Assembly: GCA_934525625.1 (NCBI GenBank)
Contig: CAKSZL010000003.1
Span: 1-64,000, forward strand
From: an uncultured Burkholderiaceae bacterium
Lineage (GTDB): Bacteria > Pseudomonadota > Gammaproteobacteria > Burkholderiales > Burkholderiaceae_B
Direction of reading: 5' to 3'
DNA length: 64,000 nucleotides
The position numbers and the translations under genes were made by a program. A model generated the notes under the pieces. The model ran no database searches. It saw only the letters and a list, made by a program, of their open reading frames with translations, and was not told the origin of the DNA. Below are positions 9,346 to 17,826 of the stretch, in pieces. The stretch's first letter is position 1; every line of letters starts with the position of its first letter.

Positions 9346-9374
9346 GGGGCTCAGTTGAACTGAGCCCCTTTTTT
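9346..9374 (+). terminator. rho-independent terminator after betT
   Basis: Perfect 10-bp stem GGGGCTCAGT / ACTGAGCCCC with a three-base loop, followed at once by six Ts (9369-9374). It closes the thiolase-betT operon and marks the right end of the lower-GC part of the window. Confidence 0.9.
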
Positions 9375-9454
9375 AGCTGGGGTTTTCTGGCGGATTTGGA
9401 CAGTTTCGCACAGCACGGCTATGACCAGGTCGTACCCAACCGCGACCTGAAACG

Positions 9455-10381
9455 CTACTCAATATTCTGCGCCTGCTCGCGCAATTGCTCGATCAGCAGC
9501 TTCAAATCGATGGCGGCGTTGGTGAATTCCAGCGAGGCGGCTTTGGAGCCCAGGGTGTTGGCTTCGCGGTTCATTTCCTGGAACAGGAAATCCAGCCGCT
9601 TGCCGGTGCTGCCGACTTTGCCGGCGGGCTTGTCGCCGTCGGGCTGGGTGGTCAGCAGGCGTTCGAGTTCGGTCAGGTGGGCGCGCAGGCGGGTCAGTTC
9701 TTCGGCCACGTCCACGCGCAGCGAGAACAGCATGCTTTCCTGGCTGATGCGGGCCGATAGCTCGGCGCCGGAGATCTGGTCGAAGCCGGTGGGGCTGACG
9801 GCTTCCAGCGCGTCGCGCAGCTTGTTGCTCAGGCGTTCGCGGTAGGCGGCCTGGATTTGCGGCAGGGCGGCTTCGGCCTGCTCGACGATGGCGGTGATGT
9901 CGCGGGTGTAGCCCAGCATGGCCTGGGCGAGCTGTTCGCCTTCGCGCCGGCGCTGGATCTGGAAGTCGGCCAGGGCGGCGTCCACGGCTTCCAGGCACAG
10001 CGCCTGCCAGGCGGCGCCGTCGTCTTCGCGCGCGCTGGTGTCGTTGGCGCGCATGAGTTCGAGCAGGCTGGGCGAGCGCACGTCAGGCATGATGCGGCGC
10101 GCGGTTTGCAGTTGCACGGCCAGGTTTTCGAGGTAGGCGGCGTCCAGGCCGTTGCCGTTGTTCTGGCCGGCGCGCTGGTAGTTGACGCGCACTTCGACCT
10201 TGCCGCGCTTGATGGCGCGGGCCAGGCGTTCACGCAGCGGGCCTTCTACCTGGCGCAACTCCTCGGGCAAACGCAGGCTGACGTCCAGATACCGGTTGTT
10301 GACTGAACGGAGTTCAACGGACACAACGCCGATCTCGGCGTTGGCGCGGGCGGCCCCGAAAGCCGTCATGCTATTTATCAT
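9455..10381 (-). CDS. yicC: YicC/YloC family endoribonuclease
   Basis: Conserved RNA-processing protein of the YicC/YloC family (reported endoribonuclease activity in E. coli). The 308 residues start with MINSMTAFGAAR, the invariant N-terminus of the family, then SVELRSVNNRYLDVSLRLPEEL, and end with the DUF1732-type helix FLFQEMNREANTLGSKA. It faces rph divergently, the arrangement also seen in E. coli. In betaproteobacteria gmk normally follows yicC; here the strand changes and betT lies beyond, so the usual downstream partner is missing. Confidence 0.92.
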   Translation of the reverse strand: MINSMTAFGAARANAEIGVVSVELRSVNNRYLDVSLRLPEELRQVEGPLRERLARAIKRGKVEVRVNYQRAGQNNGNGLDAAYLENLAVQLQTARRIMPDVRSPSLLELMRANDTSAREDDGAAWQALCLEAVDAALADFQIQRRREGEQLAQAMLGYTRDITAIVEQAEAALPQIQAAYRERLSNKLRDALEAVSPTGFDQISGAELSARISQESMLFSLRVDVAEELTRLRAHLTELERLLTTQPDGDKPAGKVGSTGKRLDFLFQEMNREANTLGSKAASLEFTNAAIDLKLLIEQLREQAQNIE

Positions 10382-10439
10382 GTATCCCTTCCTGCATCGT
10401 GTAATTCCGTTTCAGATCGAGCGACTACTTTGTGAAGAG

Positions 10440-10541
10440 CTTCGGCCTTGGGGCCGAAGTTCTCCGCCACTATTCAGGGGAGCCTTCGGCTCCACATGAT
10501 GGCTGCCTCGCTTGACTTCGCCGTAAACGGAGAAGTTTACG
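10440..10541. repeat. three consecutive hairpins between yicC and rph
   Basis: Three short perfect inverted repeats follow each other in the divergent intergenic region: CTTCGGCC/GGCCGAAG (10440-10459), GGAGCC/GGCTCC (10479-10493) and CGTAAAC/GTTTACG (10522-10541). None has a T tract. They occupy the space where related genomes may carry additional genes. Function unknown; possible scar or structured leader RNA of rph or yicC. Confidence 0.5.
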
Positions 10542-10644
10542 CTTGGCCCGTGGTCGGCTTCGCTTGCCGTATCTGAAGTGGAATATGCTTCAAACCGTTA
10601 TTATTGCCTATTGCCATCTACACCGGGCCATACAGGAGTCCAAT

Positions 10645-11382
10645 TTGTCCGTTACGATTTTCGCCCGGCCTTCCGGCAGGGCTGCGCATCAATTGCGCGA
10701 TGTTCAGATGCAAGCCCATTTCAGCCGCCATGCCGAAGGCTCGGTGCTGATACGCATGGGCGATACGCACGTGCTGTGCAACGCCAGCGTGCTGGATCGC
10801 GTGCCGCCGTTCCTGAAAGGGCAGGTCCAGGGCTGGGTGACGGCCGAATACGGCATGCTGCCGCGTTCCACCCATACGCGCAGCGACCGCGAGGCCGCGC
10901 GCGGCAAGCAGTCCGGCCGCACGCAAGAGATCCAGCGCCTGATAGGCCGCAGCCTGCGCGCCGTGTTCGACCTGAACGCCCTGGGCGAGCGCACCCTGCA
11001 TCTGGATTGCGACGTGCTGCAGGCCGATGGCGGCACGCGCTGCGCCAGCATTACCGGCGCCTGGGTGGCCGCCGCGCTGGCCGTGCGCCGCCTGAACGAA
11101 CAGGGGCTGCTACAGGCCAACCCGCTAATAGGCCAGGTGGCCGCCGTGTCGGTGGGCCGCGTGCAAGACCTGGCGCTGGTCGACCTGGACTACCCCGAAG
11201 ACTCGGCCTGCGACGCCGACATGAACATCGTCATGACGGGCGAAGGCCAGTTCGTCGAAGTGCAGGGCACGGCCGAAGGGCGGGTGTTCTCACGCACGCA
11301 ACTGGACGAGCTGCTGGACCTGGCCGGCGACGCCATCGCCCGATTGCATGGCATCCAGCGGCAGGTACTGGAATCCGCATGA
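10645..11382 (+). CDS. rph: ribonuclease PH
   Basis: Phosphorolytic 3'-5' exoribonuclease that trims tRNA 3' ends. Family features: [13 protein letters not shown] near the N-terminus, [22 protein letters not shown], the phosphate-binding [17 protein letters not shown] segment, and the [20 protein letters not shown] stretch with catalytic acidic residues. I place the start at TTG 10645, six bases after CAGGAG, giving 245 residues, the normal length. The open frame extends 34 codons upstream without similarity or a good site. First gene of the rph-rdgB-hemW run. Confidence 0.92.
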   Translation: MSVTIFARPSGRAAHQLRDVQMQAHFSRHAEGSVLIRMGDTHVLCNASVLDRVPPFLKGQVQGWVTAEYGMLPRSTHTRSDREAARGKQSGRTQEIQRLIGRSLRAVFDLNALGERTLHLDCDVLQADGGTRCASITGAWVAAALAVRRLNEQGLLQANPLIGQVAAVSVGRVQDLALVDLDYPEDSACDADMNIVMTGEGQFVEVQGTAEGRVFSRTQLDELLDLAGDAIARLHGIQRQVLESA

Positions 11383-11509
11383 CGCACAAGCCTTTGTCGC
11401 CAAGTACGAAGATGGGCAGGGGTGCGGCATGCGTCGCATGGCAGCCGCCGGGTGCGGAGCCGGCCAGAAATTCATCGAACCTCATCAAACAGGAAGCATT
11501 GGAGTCGGC

Positions 11510-12121
11510 ATGAGCCAAGAAAAAGTCGTTCTCGCCTCGGACAACAAGGGAAAGCTGCGCGAGTTCTCCGCCATTCTGGCCGAGGTGGGCTGGCATATGG
11601 TGCCGCAAGGCGAACTGGGCGTGCCGCCCGCCGAAGAGCCCCACGTCACCTTCGTGGAAAACGCGCTGGCCAAGGCGCGCCACGCCAGCCGCCTCACGAA
11701 CCTGCCGGCGCTGGCCGACGATTCCGGCCTGACGGTGGACGCGCTCGACGGCGCCCCCGGCGTGTATTCGGCGCGCTACGCCAAGCGCCTGGGCAAAGGC
11801 GAGGGCGACGCCGACAACAACCGCTGCCTGGTCGAAGCCCTGGCCGGCCGGCCCAATCGCGACGCTTCCTACGTGGCGGTGCTGGTCTACGTGCGCCACG
11901 CCGAAGACCCGTGTCCGGTCATCGCCGAAGGCCATTGGCGCGGCTGTATCGTGGACGGGCCTTCCGGCGCAAACGGCTTCGGCTACGACCCCCACTTCTT
12001 CCTGCCCGATCAGGGCGTGACGGCGGCCGCGCTGGCGCCCGAAGTCAAGAACCGCCTCAGCCACCGCGGCCAGGCCTTGCGTGCTTTGGTCGCCCGGCTG
12101 CGGGGCGAAGAACGGCCTTGA
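11510..12121 (+). CDS. rdgB: RdgB/HAM1 non-canonical purine NTP pyrophosphatase
   Basis: House-cleaning enzyme that hydrolyses dITP, XTP and dHAPTP to monophosphates, keeping deaminated purines out of DNA. The N-terminal SDNKGKLREF motif is diagnostic, followed by VENALAKARHAS and DDSGLTVDALDGAPGVYSARYA, which hold the metal and triphosphate ligands, and FGYDPHF with SHRGQAL at the end. The product is 203 residues, slightly above average. The ATG at 11510 follows GGAG. Its TGA overlaps a TTG that I take as the hemW start, so the genes are coupled. Confidence 0.93.
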   Translation: MSQEKVVLASDNKGKLREFSAILAEVGWHMVPQGELGVPPAEEPHVTFVENALAKARHASRLTNLPALADDSGLTVDALDGAPGVYSARYAKRLGKGEGDADNNRCLVEALAGRPNRDASYVAVLVYVRHAEDPCPVIAEGHWRGCIVDGPSGANGFGYDPHFFLPDQGVTAAALAPEVKNRLSHRGQALRALVARLRGEERP

Positions 12122-13389
12122 AGCGCACCGTCATACCCATCGTCGAGCAGCTTGCCCGTCCGGCGGCCGGTGCCGGGCAAAGCGGGACGTCTGCGCCGCT
12201 GGCCTTGGGCCAGCAGTCTCTTCAATTGGTGGGCCTGCCGCCGCTGGCGGTATACGTGCACGTGCCCTGGTGCGTGCGCAAATGCCCTTACTGCGACTTC
12301 AATTCCCACGCCTGGCAGGGCGAACTGCCGGAGGCCGAATACCTGGCCGCCTTGCAGGCCGACCTGGAACAGGCCTTACCCGACGTCTGGGGCCGGCAGG
12401 TCAGCAGCGTGTTCATCGGCGGCGGCACGCCCAGCCTGCTGTCGGCCCAAGGGCTGGACGGTCTGCTCACTTTGCTGCGTACGCACCTGCCCATCTGGCC
12501 GGACGCCGAGATCACGCTGGAGGCCAACCCCGGCACGCTGGAAGCCGGCAAGTTCGCCGCCTACGCCGCCAGCGGCGTCAACCGCCTGTCGCTGGGCATA
12601 CAAAGCTTCGACGACCGCGCCTTGCAGGCCTTGGGCCGCATTCACGACGCCAGGCAGGCGCGCGCGGCCATCGACACCGCCCAGCGCGCCGTGCGGCGCG
12701 TCAACCTGGACTTGATGTTCGCGCTGCCCATGCAGTCGCTGCGGGATTGCGAGGCCGACCTGCGCGCCGCCATGGCTTTCGGCACGGAACATCTGTCGCT
12801 ATACAACCTCACCTTGGAACCCAATACCGTTTTCGCCAAGTATCCGCCCGAGGGCCTGCCCGACGACGACTTGGCCGCCCTCATGCAGGAGAGGGTGGAG
12901 GAGCTGGCCGCCGAGGGCGGCTGGCAGCGCTACGAGGTCTCGGCCTATGCGCGTTCGCCCAAGGCGCGCAGCCGCCACAACGTCAACTACTGGGAGTTCG
13001 GCGACTATCTGGGCCTGGGCCCGGGCGCGCACAGCAAGTTGTCGTTTTACAACAAGGTGCTGCGGCAGGCGCGCGTGCGTCAGCCCGAAAGCTGGATGGA
13101 AAAAGCCTGTCTTCGTAACGGCGGCCACCTGGCGGCGTCGCACGAGGTCGCCCCCGAAGACCTGCCTTTCGAGTTCATGATGAACGCCCTCCGATTGCGC
13201 GAAGGCGTGCCGTGGCGCTACTTTTCCGAGCGCACCGGCCTGCCGGCCCAGGCCGTGGCCGGGGCGGTTGCGCGCTGCGTCGAAAAAGGGCTGATGGCGG
13301 ACGACGCCTTACAATTACGGGCAAGCGCCCTGGGTTGGCGCTTTCTGAACGACACCCTGGAGGAGTTCCTGGACGAGAAAATGTCATGA
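12118..13389 (+). CDS. hemW: HemW radical SAM heme chaperone
   Basis: Radical SAM protein related to oxygen-independent coproporphyrinogen oxidase, now regarded as a heme chaperone. The iron-sulfur cluster motif is CVRKCPYC (CX3CX2C) in HVPWCVRKCPYCDFNSH, followed by FIGGGTPSLLS and the HemW-type C-terminal domain. No ATG lies between rdgB and this motif. The most upstream plausible start is TTG 12118, overlapping the rdgB stop in TTGA, giving 423 residues. Last gene of the run; glnA follows after 112 bp with its own candidate promoter. The precise start is uncertain. Confidence 0.88.
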   Translation: MKRTVIPIVEQLARPAAGAGQSGTSAPLALGQQSLQLVGLPPLAVYVHVPWCVRKCPYCDFNSHAWQGELPEAEYLAALQADLEQALPDVWGRQVSSVFIGGGTPSLLSAQGLDGLLTLLRTHLPIWPDAEITLEANPGTLEAGKFAAYAASGVNRLSLGIQSFDDRALQALGRIHDARQARAAIDTAQRAVRRVNLDLMFALPMQSLRDCEADLRAAMAFGTEHLSLYNLTLEPNTVFAKYPPEGLPDDDLAALMQERVEELAAEGGWQRYEVSAYARSPKARSRHNVNYWEFGDYLGLGPGAHSKLSFYNKVLRQARVRQPESWMEKACLRNGGHLAASHEVAPEDLPFEFMMNALRLREGVPWRYFSERTGLPAQAVAGAVARCVEKGLMADDALQLRASALGWRFLNDTLEEFLDEKMS

Positions 13390-13441
13390 ATGCGGGCGTT
13401 TCGGCGCGCACGAAACGCGACATTGCTATATGATTGATGCG

Positions 13442-13470
13442 TTGCGCAAGAATTTTGTATTCAGTATTCT
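13442..13470 (+). promoter_or_regulatory. candidate sigma-70 promoter of glnA
   Basis: TTGCGC (13442-13447) and TATTCT (13465-13470) are separated by 17 bp, in an AT-rich stretch 31 bp before the glnA start. No sigma-54 GG-N10-GC element was seen in the 112-bp gap. Confidence 0.4.
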
Positions 13471-13501
13471 TTAATCTATTTCATCCGCCTCGGGAGCTCG
13501 T

Positions 13502-14917
13502 ATGTCGTCTACCCCTGAACAAATTGTCGCTCTGATCGCCGAGCGTGAAGTCGCCTTCGTCGACTTCCGTTTTACCGATACGCTGGGGCGCGAACACCAC
13601 ATGACCGTGCCCAGCCATGCCGTGGACGAGGAAAAGCTCGAATCCGGCCAGCCTTTCGATGGTTCGTCCATCGCCGGCTGGAAGGGCATCGAGGCTTCGG
13701 ACATGCTGCTGGTGCCCGATTGCGACACCGCCCGCATGGACCCTTTCCGCGAAGAAGCCACGCTCGTCCTCACTTGCGACGTACTCGACCCCGCCGACCT
13801 CAAGGGCTACGACCGCGACCCGCGCTCCCTGGCCAAGCGCGCCGAAGCCTACCTGAAGGCCAGCGGCCTGGGCGACACCGCTTTCTTCGGCCCCGAACCC
13901 GAATTCTTCGTGTTCGACGGCATCACTTGGGACAACCAGCCCTCGGGCAGCTTCTACAAGATCCGCTCCGAGCAAGCGCCCTGGTCCACCAGCGCCGACC
14001 TGGAAGGTGGCAACCTGGGCCATCGCCCCACCACCAAGGGCGGCTATACGCCCGTGGCCCCCGTCGATTCCTTCAGCGACCTGCGTTCCGAAATGTGCTT
14101 GCTGCTGGAGCAGCAGGGCGTGCCGGTCGAAATCCACCACTCGGAAGTCGCCGGCGCGGGCCAGTGCGAAATCGGCACCAAGTTCGGCACGCTGGTGCAG
14201 CGCGCCGACTGGAACCAGATCATGAAGTACACCATCCACAACACGGCGCACGCCTACGGTAAGACGGTTACCTTCATGCCCAAGCCCGTGGTGGGCGACA
14301 ACGGTTCGGGCATGCACGTGCACCAGTCCATCTGGAAGGACGGCCAGAACCTGTTCGCCGGCAACGGCTACGCCGGCCTGTCCGAGTTCGCCTTGTTCTA
14401 CATCGGCGGCATCATCAAGCACGCCCGCGCCCTGAACGCCATCACCAACCCCGGCACCAACTCGTACAAGCGCCTGGTGCCGCACTTCGAGGCGCCGGTC
14501 AAGCTGGCTTACTCGGCGCGCAACCGCTCGGCCTCCATCCGCATTCCGTACTCGGGCAGCCCCAAGGGCCGCCGCATCGAGGCGCGCTTTCCCGACCCCC
14601 TGGCCAACCCCTACCTGGCGTTCGCGGCCTTGATGATGGCGGGCCTGGACGGCGTGCAAAACCGCATCCACCCGGGCGATGCGGCCGACAAGAACCTGTA
14701 CGATCTGCCGCCCGAGGAAGACGCGCTGATCCCGACGGTATGCGCATCGCTGGAGCAGGCCCTGGAGGCCCTGGACGCCGACCGCGAGTTCCTGACGCGC
14801 GGCGGCGTGTTCAGCGACGACATGCTCAGCGCCTACATCGACCTGAAGATGGCCGAAGTCACGCGCCTGCGCCAGGCGCCGTCGCCGGTCGAGTTCGATA
14901 TGTACTACAGCCTGTAA
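13502..14917 (+). CDS. glnA: glutamine synthetase type I
   Basis: ATP-dependent ammonium assimilation enzyme, a cytoplasmic dodecamer. The 471 residues match the bacterial type I-beta form. Visible signatures are [17 protein letters not shown], the metal-binding [12 protein letters not shown] and GQCEIGTKF, the ATP-binding [12 protein letters not shown] and [10 protein letters not shown] region, and the adenylylation tyrosine in NLYDLPPEE at residue 400. The presence of that Tyr indicates control by GlnE. It stands alone with its own candidate promoter upstream and a hairpin terminator downstream. Confidence 0.97.
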   Translation: MSSTPEQIVALIAEREVAFVDFRFTDTLGREHHMTVPSHAVDEEKLESGQPFDGSSIAGWKGIEASDMLLVPDCDTARMDPFREEATLVLTCDVLDPADLKGYDRDPRSLAKRAEAYLKASGLGDTAFFGPEPEFFVFDGITWDNQPSGSFYKIRSEQAPWSTSADLEGGNLGHRPTTKGGYTPVAPVDSFSDLRSEMCLLLEQQGVPVEIHHSEVAGAGQCEIGTKFGTLVQRADWNQIMKYTIHNTAHAYGKTVTFMPKPVVGDNGSGMHVHQSIWKDGQNLFAGNGYAGLSEFALFYIGGIIKHARALNAITNPGTNSYKRLVPHFEAPVKLAYSARNRSASIRIPYSGSPKGRRIEARFPDPLANPYLAFAALMMAGLDGVQNRIHPGDAADKNLYDLPPEEDALIPTVCASLEQALEALDADREFLTRGGVFSDDMLSAYIDLKMAEVTRLRQAPSPVEFDMYYSL

Positions 14918-14954
14918 GGCTCGTATGAACGCCGCGGCTTCCGCAGCATGAAAA

Positions 14955-14992
14955 GAAGCAGGTATGGGAGAGATTCCATGCCTGTTTTCTTT
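14955..14992 (+). terminator. terminator after glnA
   Basis: Nine-pair stem CAGGTATGG / CCATGCCTG (one G-T pair) with an eight-base loop, followed by TTTTCTTT. It lies 38 bp after the glnA stop, before the foldback element at 15014. Confidence 0.7.
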
Positions 14993-15013
14993 GTGTCGAA
15001 CGGTCTCAAGTTG

Positions 15014-15251
15014 GGGCTCTTAAGCGCTGCCGAATACAGGCCAATTGGCGCGGCCGGTCGGGCGGCCCCGCTGCGCGGGGCTTCCCGCGTCTACCTCGTA
15101 CGTGCGGGCGGCGAAAGAACTCGCCCTCAGCGCTACGCGCTTGCGGTGCTCGGACAGCTTTCGCCGACTGCCTCCGCACTGCCTTCGGTAGCACGCGGCG
15201 CCCTCCAACGGCCACGCCAATTGGCCTGTATTCGGCAGCGCTTAAGAGCCC
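15014..15251. repeat. foldback element, copy 1: 165-bp core in unique 37-bp inverted arms
   Basis: Perfect 37-bp inverted repeats (15014-15050 and 15215-15251, outer ends GGGCTCTTAAGC / GCTTAAGAGCCC) enclose a GC-rich core. The core (15049-15213) recurs in opposite orientation at 20160-20325 with one substitution and one extra G in about 165 bp, yet the arms there are unrelated. It fills most of the 363-bp gap between the convergent genes glnA and fbpC. No open frame in it looks like a real gene. Possible roles are bidirectional transcription barrier, structured RNA, or small mobile element. Confidence 0.9.
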
Positions 15252-15280
15252 GAAGCCGAACCAGAACGCGAGCGCAGCCA

Positions 15281-16081
15281 TCAACTGGCCACCATCTCCC
15301 CCGGGCTCCCGCCCCGCAAATACGCCTGCGCCCGCTGCGCCATCAAGGCTTCGCGCCGGATGAAATCCGCCACGAAGTCGTTCACCGGCTGCTGATGCAA
15401 CTGGAACGGCGTATCCCACTGCTCGATGGCGCCGCTGCGCATCACCCCTATGCGGTCGGCGATGGCGAAAGCCTCGGCCTGGTTGTGCGTTACCAGCAGC
15501 GCCGTATGGCCGGTGGACTTCAGAATGTCGCGCACCTCGAACGCCAGGCGCTCGCGGGTGTCGATGTCCAGGTTGGAAAAAGGCTCGTCCAGCAACAGCA
15601 ATTCCGGATTGGGCGCCATCGCACGCGCCAGCGCCACGCGCTGCTGCTGGCCGCCCGAGAGTTCGTGCGGATAGCGCTGCGCCACCGCCTCCAGGCCGAC
15701 CAAGGACAGCAGGCTGGACACCCGCTCGGCGCGTTCGGCCTTATCCCAGCGGCGCAGCCCGAAGCCCACGTTCTTCTCCACCGTGAGGTGGGGAAAGAGG
15801 GCGTAGTCCTGGAACATCATGCCCACATTCCGATGCTCGGGATCGACGCGGCCATGGGCGGTGGAGAGCACCTGGCCGTCCAGCGTGATGCGGCCGGCGC
15901 GCAAGGGCTCGAAGCCGGCGATGGCGCGCAGCACCGAAGTCTTGCCGCAGCCCGACGCGCCCAGCAGGCAGCCGATGTGGCCGCGCTCCAGCGTCATGGA
16001 AAGCTCTTTGACGATGGTGAGCAGGCCTTGAGGGGTGTCATAGGCCAGGGAAATGGCGTCGAGTTCGAGTAAAACGGACAT
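15281..16081 (-). CDS. fbpC: iron(III) ABC transporter ATP-binding protein
   Basis: ATPase of the Fbp-type ferric ion importer. It has Walker A GASGCGKT (about residues 39-46), the Q loop in MMFQDYALFPHLTVEKNVGFGL, the signature LSGGQQQR, Walker B LLLLDEPF and the switch His in LLVTHNQ. The 266 residues are shorter than typical FbpC with its TOBE domain, and the C-terminus ends soon after the ATPase fold. The ATG at 16081 is 14 bp after the permease stop. A much longer open frame runs through it upstream but is only a GC-driven shadow. Third gene of fbpA-fbpB-fbpC. Confidence 0.9.
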   Translation of the reverse strand: MSVLLELDAISLAYDTPQGLLTIVKELSMTLERGHIGCLLGASGCGKTSVLRAIAGFEPLRAGRITLDGQVLSTAHGRVDPEHRNVGMMFQDYALFPHLTVEKNVGFGLRRWDKAERAERVSSLLSLVGLEAVAQRYPHELSGGQQQRVALARAMAPNPELLLLDEPFSNLDIDTRERLAFEVRDILKSTGHTALLVTHNQAEAFAIADRIGVMRSGAIEQWDTPFQLHQQPVNDFVADFIRREALMAQRAQAYLRGGSPGEMVAS

Positions 16082-16095
16082 ATGGCGGGGGCGTA

Positions 16096-17826
16096 TCAGT
16101 AACTGGATTTGAGCTGGTGGCGGGCCAGCAGAATGACGGGAAGCAGGCCCACGAGCACGATGGCGAGCGCGGCCACCGCGCCTTCCTCGTAAGTGCCGCG
16201 CGCGGCTTCGGCGTACAGCCAGGTGGCCAGCGTCTCGAAGTTGACGGGGCGCAGCAGCAGCGTGGCCGGCAACTCCTTCATGACGTCGACGAAGATCAGC
16301 AGCGCGGCGGCGCCGAGGGCGGGCCGTAGCAAAGGCAGGTGCACGCGGCGCAGCGTGCCCGAAGGCGATTCGCCCAGCAGGCGCGAGGCCTGTTCCAGCG
16401 ACGGCGGAATGCGCGCCAGGCCCGATTCCAGGCTGCCCACGGCGATGGCCAGATAGCGGATGACATAGGCCGCCAGCAAGGCCGTCAGCGAGCCCATCAC
16501 CAGCAGGCTGGGTGGGGTGTCGGAAAACCAGCCGCGCACCCAGTTCAGGGCGTCGTCCAGATAGCGCACCGGCAGCAGCAGGCCGATGGCCAGCACCGTG
16601 CCGGGCAGGGCGTAGCCTATGGTAGAGAGGCGCGACAAAAAGGACAGCGTGCGGGGCTGGCGCGAACGGGCGCTGCGCACCGTCCAGGTGAGCACCAGGC
16701 CGCACAGCACGGTGACCACGGTGGCGATTAGCGACACTCGTATGGTGTTGATGGCGCTGTCTATCAGTTGCTCGGAAACCCCGCCCACTTCGTGCAGGCG
16801 CTTGATGGTTTCGTTGACCAGATACGCTGCCGGCGCGGCGAAACCCACCACCACGGGCAGCCAGCCCAATACGAAAGCAAGCGCGGCGGACAGGCCTTTC
16901 AAACGCTGGGGCTGAATCGGCCGCATGCGCTGGGTGTTGGCGTAGCGCTGGCGCCGGCGTCCATGGCGCTCCAGGAAGATCAGCAGCACCACCAGCGCCA
17001 GCATGCTCAGCGCGATCTGCGCGGCGCCGGGCAGGTCGGCGCGCGTCACCCAGGTGGTGTACACCGACACCGTCAGGGTCTGCACGCCCAAAAATTCGGA
17101 CGCGCCGATGTCGTTCAGGGTTTCGAGCAGGGCCAGGCTGACGCCCACCGCCAGGGCCGGCCGGGCCATGGGCAGGGCCACGCGCAGAAACACGCCCCGG
17201 CTGTTCAGGCCCAGGATGCGGCCGGCTTCCAGCAGGCTGGCCGCCTGGGTGGCGAACATGACGCGCATGCTGAGATACACGTAGGGGTAGAGCACGAAAC
17301 CCAGCAGAAAGATGGCGCCGCCCAGGCCGCGCAGGTCGGGTAGGCGGAATTCGCGCGGGCTGCCGTAGCCCAGCATGTCGCGCACCAGCGTCTGCAAGGG
17401 GCCGATGGGATGCAGCAAATCCAGGTAGGCGAAGGCCACGATGTAGGTGGGCACCGCCAGCGGCAGCAGCAAGGCCCAGTTCAGCATCTTGCGCGTGGGG
17501 AAATCGTAGGCCGTCACTAGCCACGCGGCGCCGCTGCCCAGGCAGGCCACCAGCACGCCCACGCCCAGCAGCAGCCATAGGGTATTGGCGGCGGCATGGG
17601 GCAAGACGTGCTCGGCCAGGTGCTGCCAGTGGCCCAGGCTGCCGCCGGCGGCGACCCAGACCAAGGCCAGCACCGGCGCGACCACGCATAGCGCCACCAG
17701 CCAGGCGCCCAAGGGCCATAGCCATCCCGCCACCGAAAAGCGGCGGCGGGGCGTAGCGTGCATCAAGGCGGAAACTGCGGTTTCCCGGCGCGGGGCGCCG
17801 GGAGCGGGATCAATTGTCGAAGCCAA
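16096..17826 (-). CDS. fbpB: iron(III) ABC transporter permease, duplicated domain
   Basis: Inner-membrane permease of the ferric iron importer. The 576 residues contain two tandem binding-protein-dependent permease modules of about six helices each, the usual FbpB architecture; EAA-type loops are seen at EAGRILGLNSRGVFLRVALPMARPAL and EQASRLLGESPSGTLRRVHLPLLRPAL. The frame opens at TTG 17826, overlapping the fbpA stop by 17 bases and preceded by GGTGGA; an ATG at 17763 is an alternative start but has no clear site. Lies between fbpA and fbpC. Confidence 0.88.
   Translation of the reverse strand: MASTIDPAPGAPRRETAVSALMHATPRRRFSVAGWLWPLGAWLVALCVVAPVLALVWVAAGGSLGHWQHLAEHVLPHAAANTLWLLLGVGVLVACLGSGAAWLVTAYDFPTRKMLNWALLLPLAVPTYIVAFAYLDLLHPIGPLQTLVRDMLGYGSPREFRLPDLRGLGGAIFLLGFVLYPYVYLSMRVMFATQAASLLEAGRILGLNSRGVFLRVALPMARPALAVGVSLALLETLNDIGASEFLGVQTLTVSVYTTWVTRADLPGAAQIALSMLALVVLLIFLERHGRRRQRYANTQRMRPIQPQRLKGLSAALAFVLGWLPVVVGFAAPAAYLVNETIKRLHEVGGVSEQLIDSAINTIRVSLIATVVTVLCGLVLTWTVRSARSRQPRTLSFLSRLSTIGYALPGTVLAIGLLLPVRYLDDALNWVRGWFSDTPPSLLVMGSLTALLAAYVIRYLAIAVGSLESGLARIPPSLEQASRLLGESPSGTLRRVHLPLLRPALGAAALLIFVDVMKELPATLLLRPVNFETLATWLYAEAARGTYEEGAVAALAIVLVGLLPVILLARHQLKSSY

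Noticed and set aside
15281..17725. Open frame of 814 codons on the minus strand running through fbpB and fbpC
   Set aside because: Only its last 266 codons encode fbpC; the rest is a GC-driven shadow of the permease gene in another frame, with low-complexity Arg/Ala/Gly composition.
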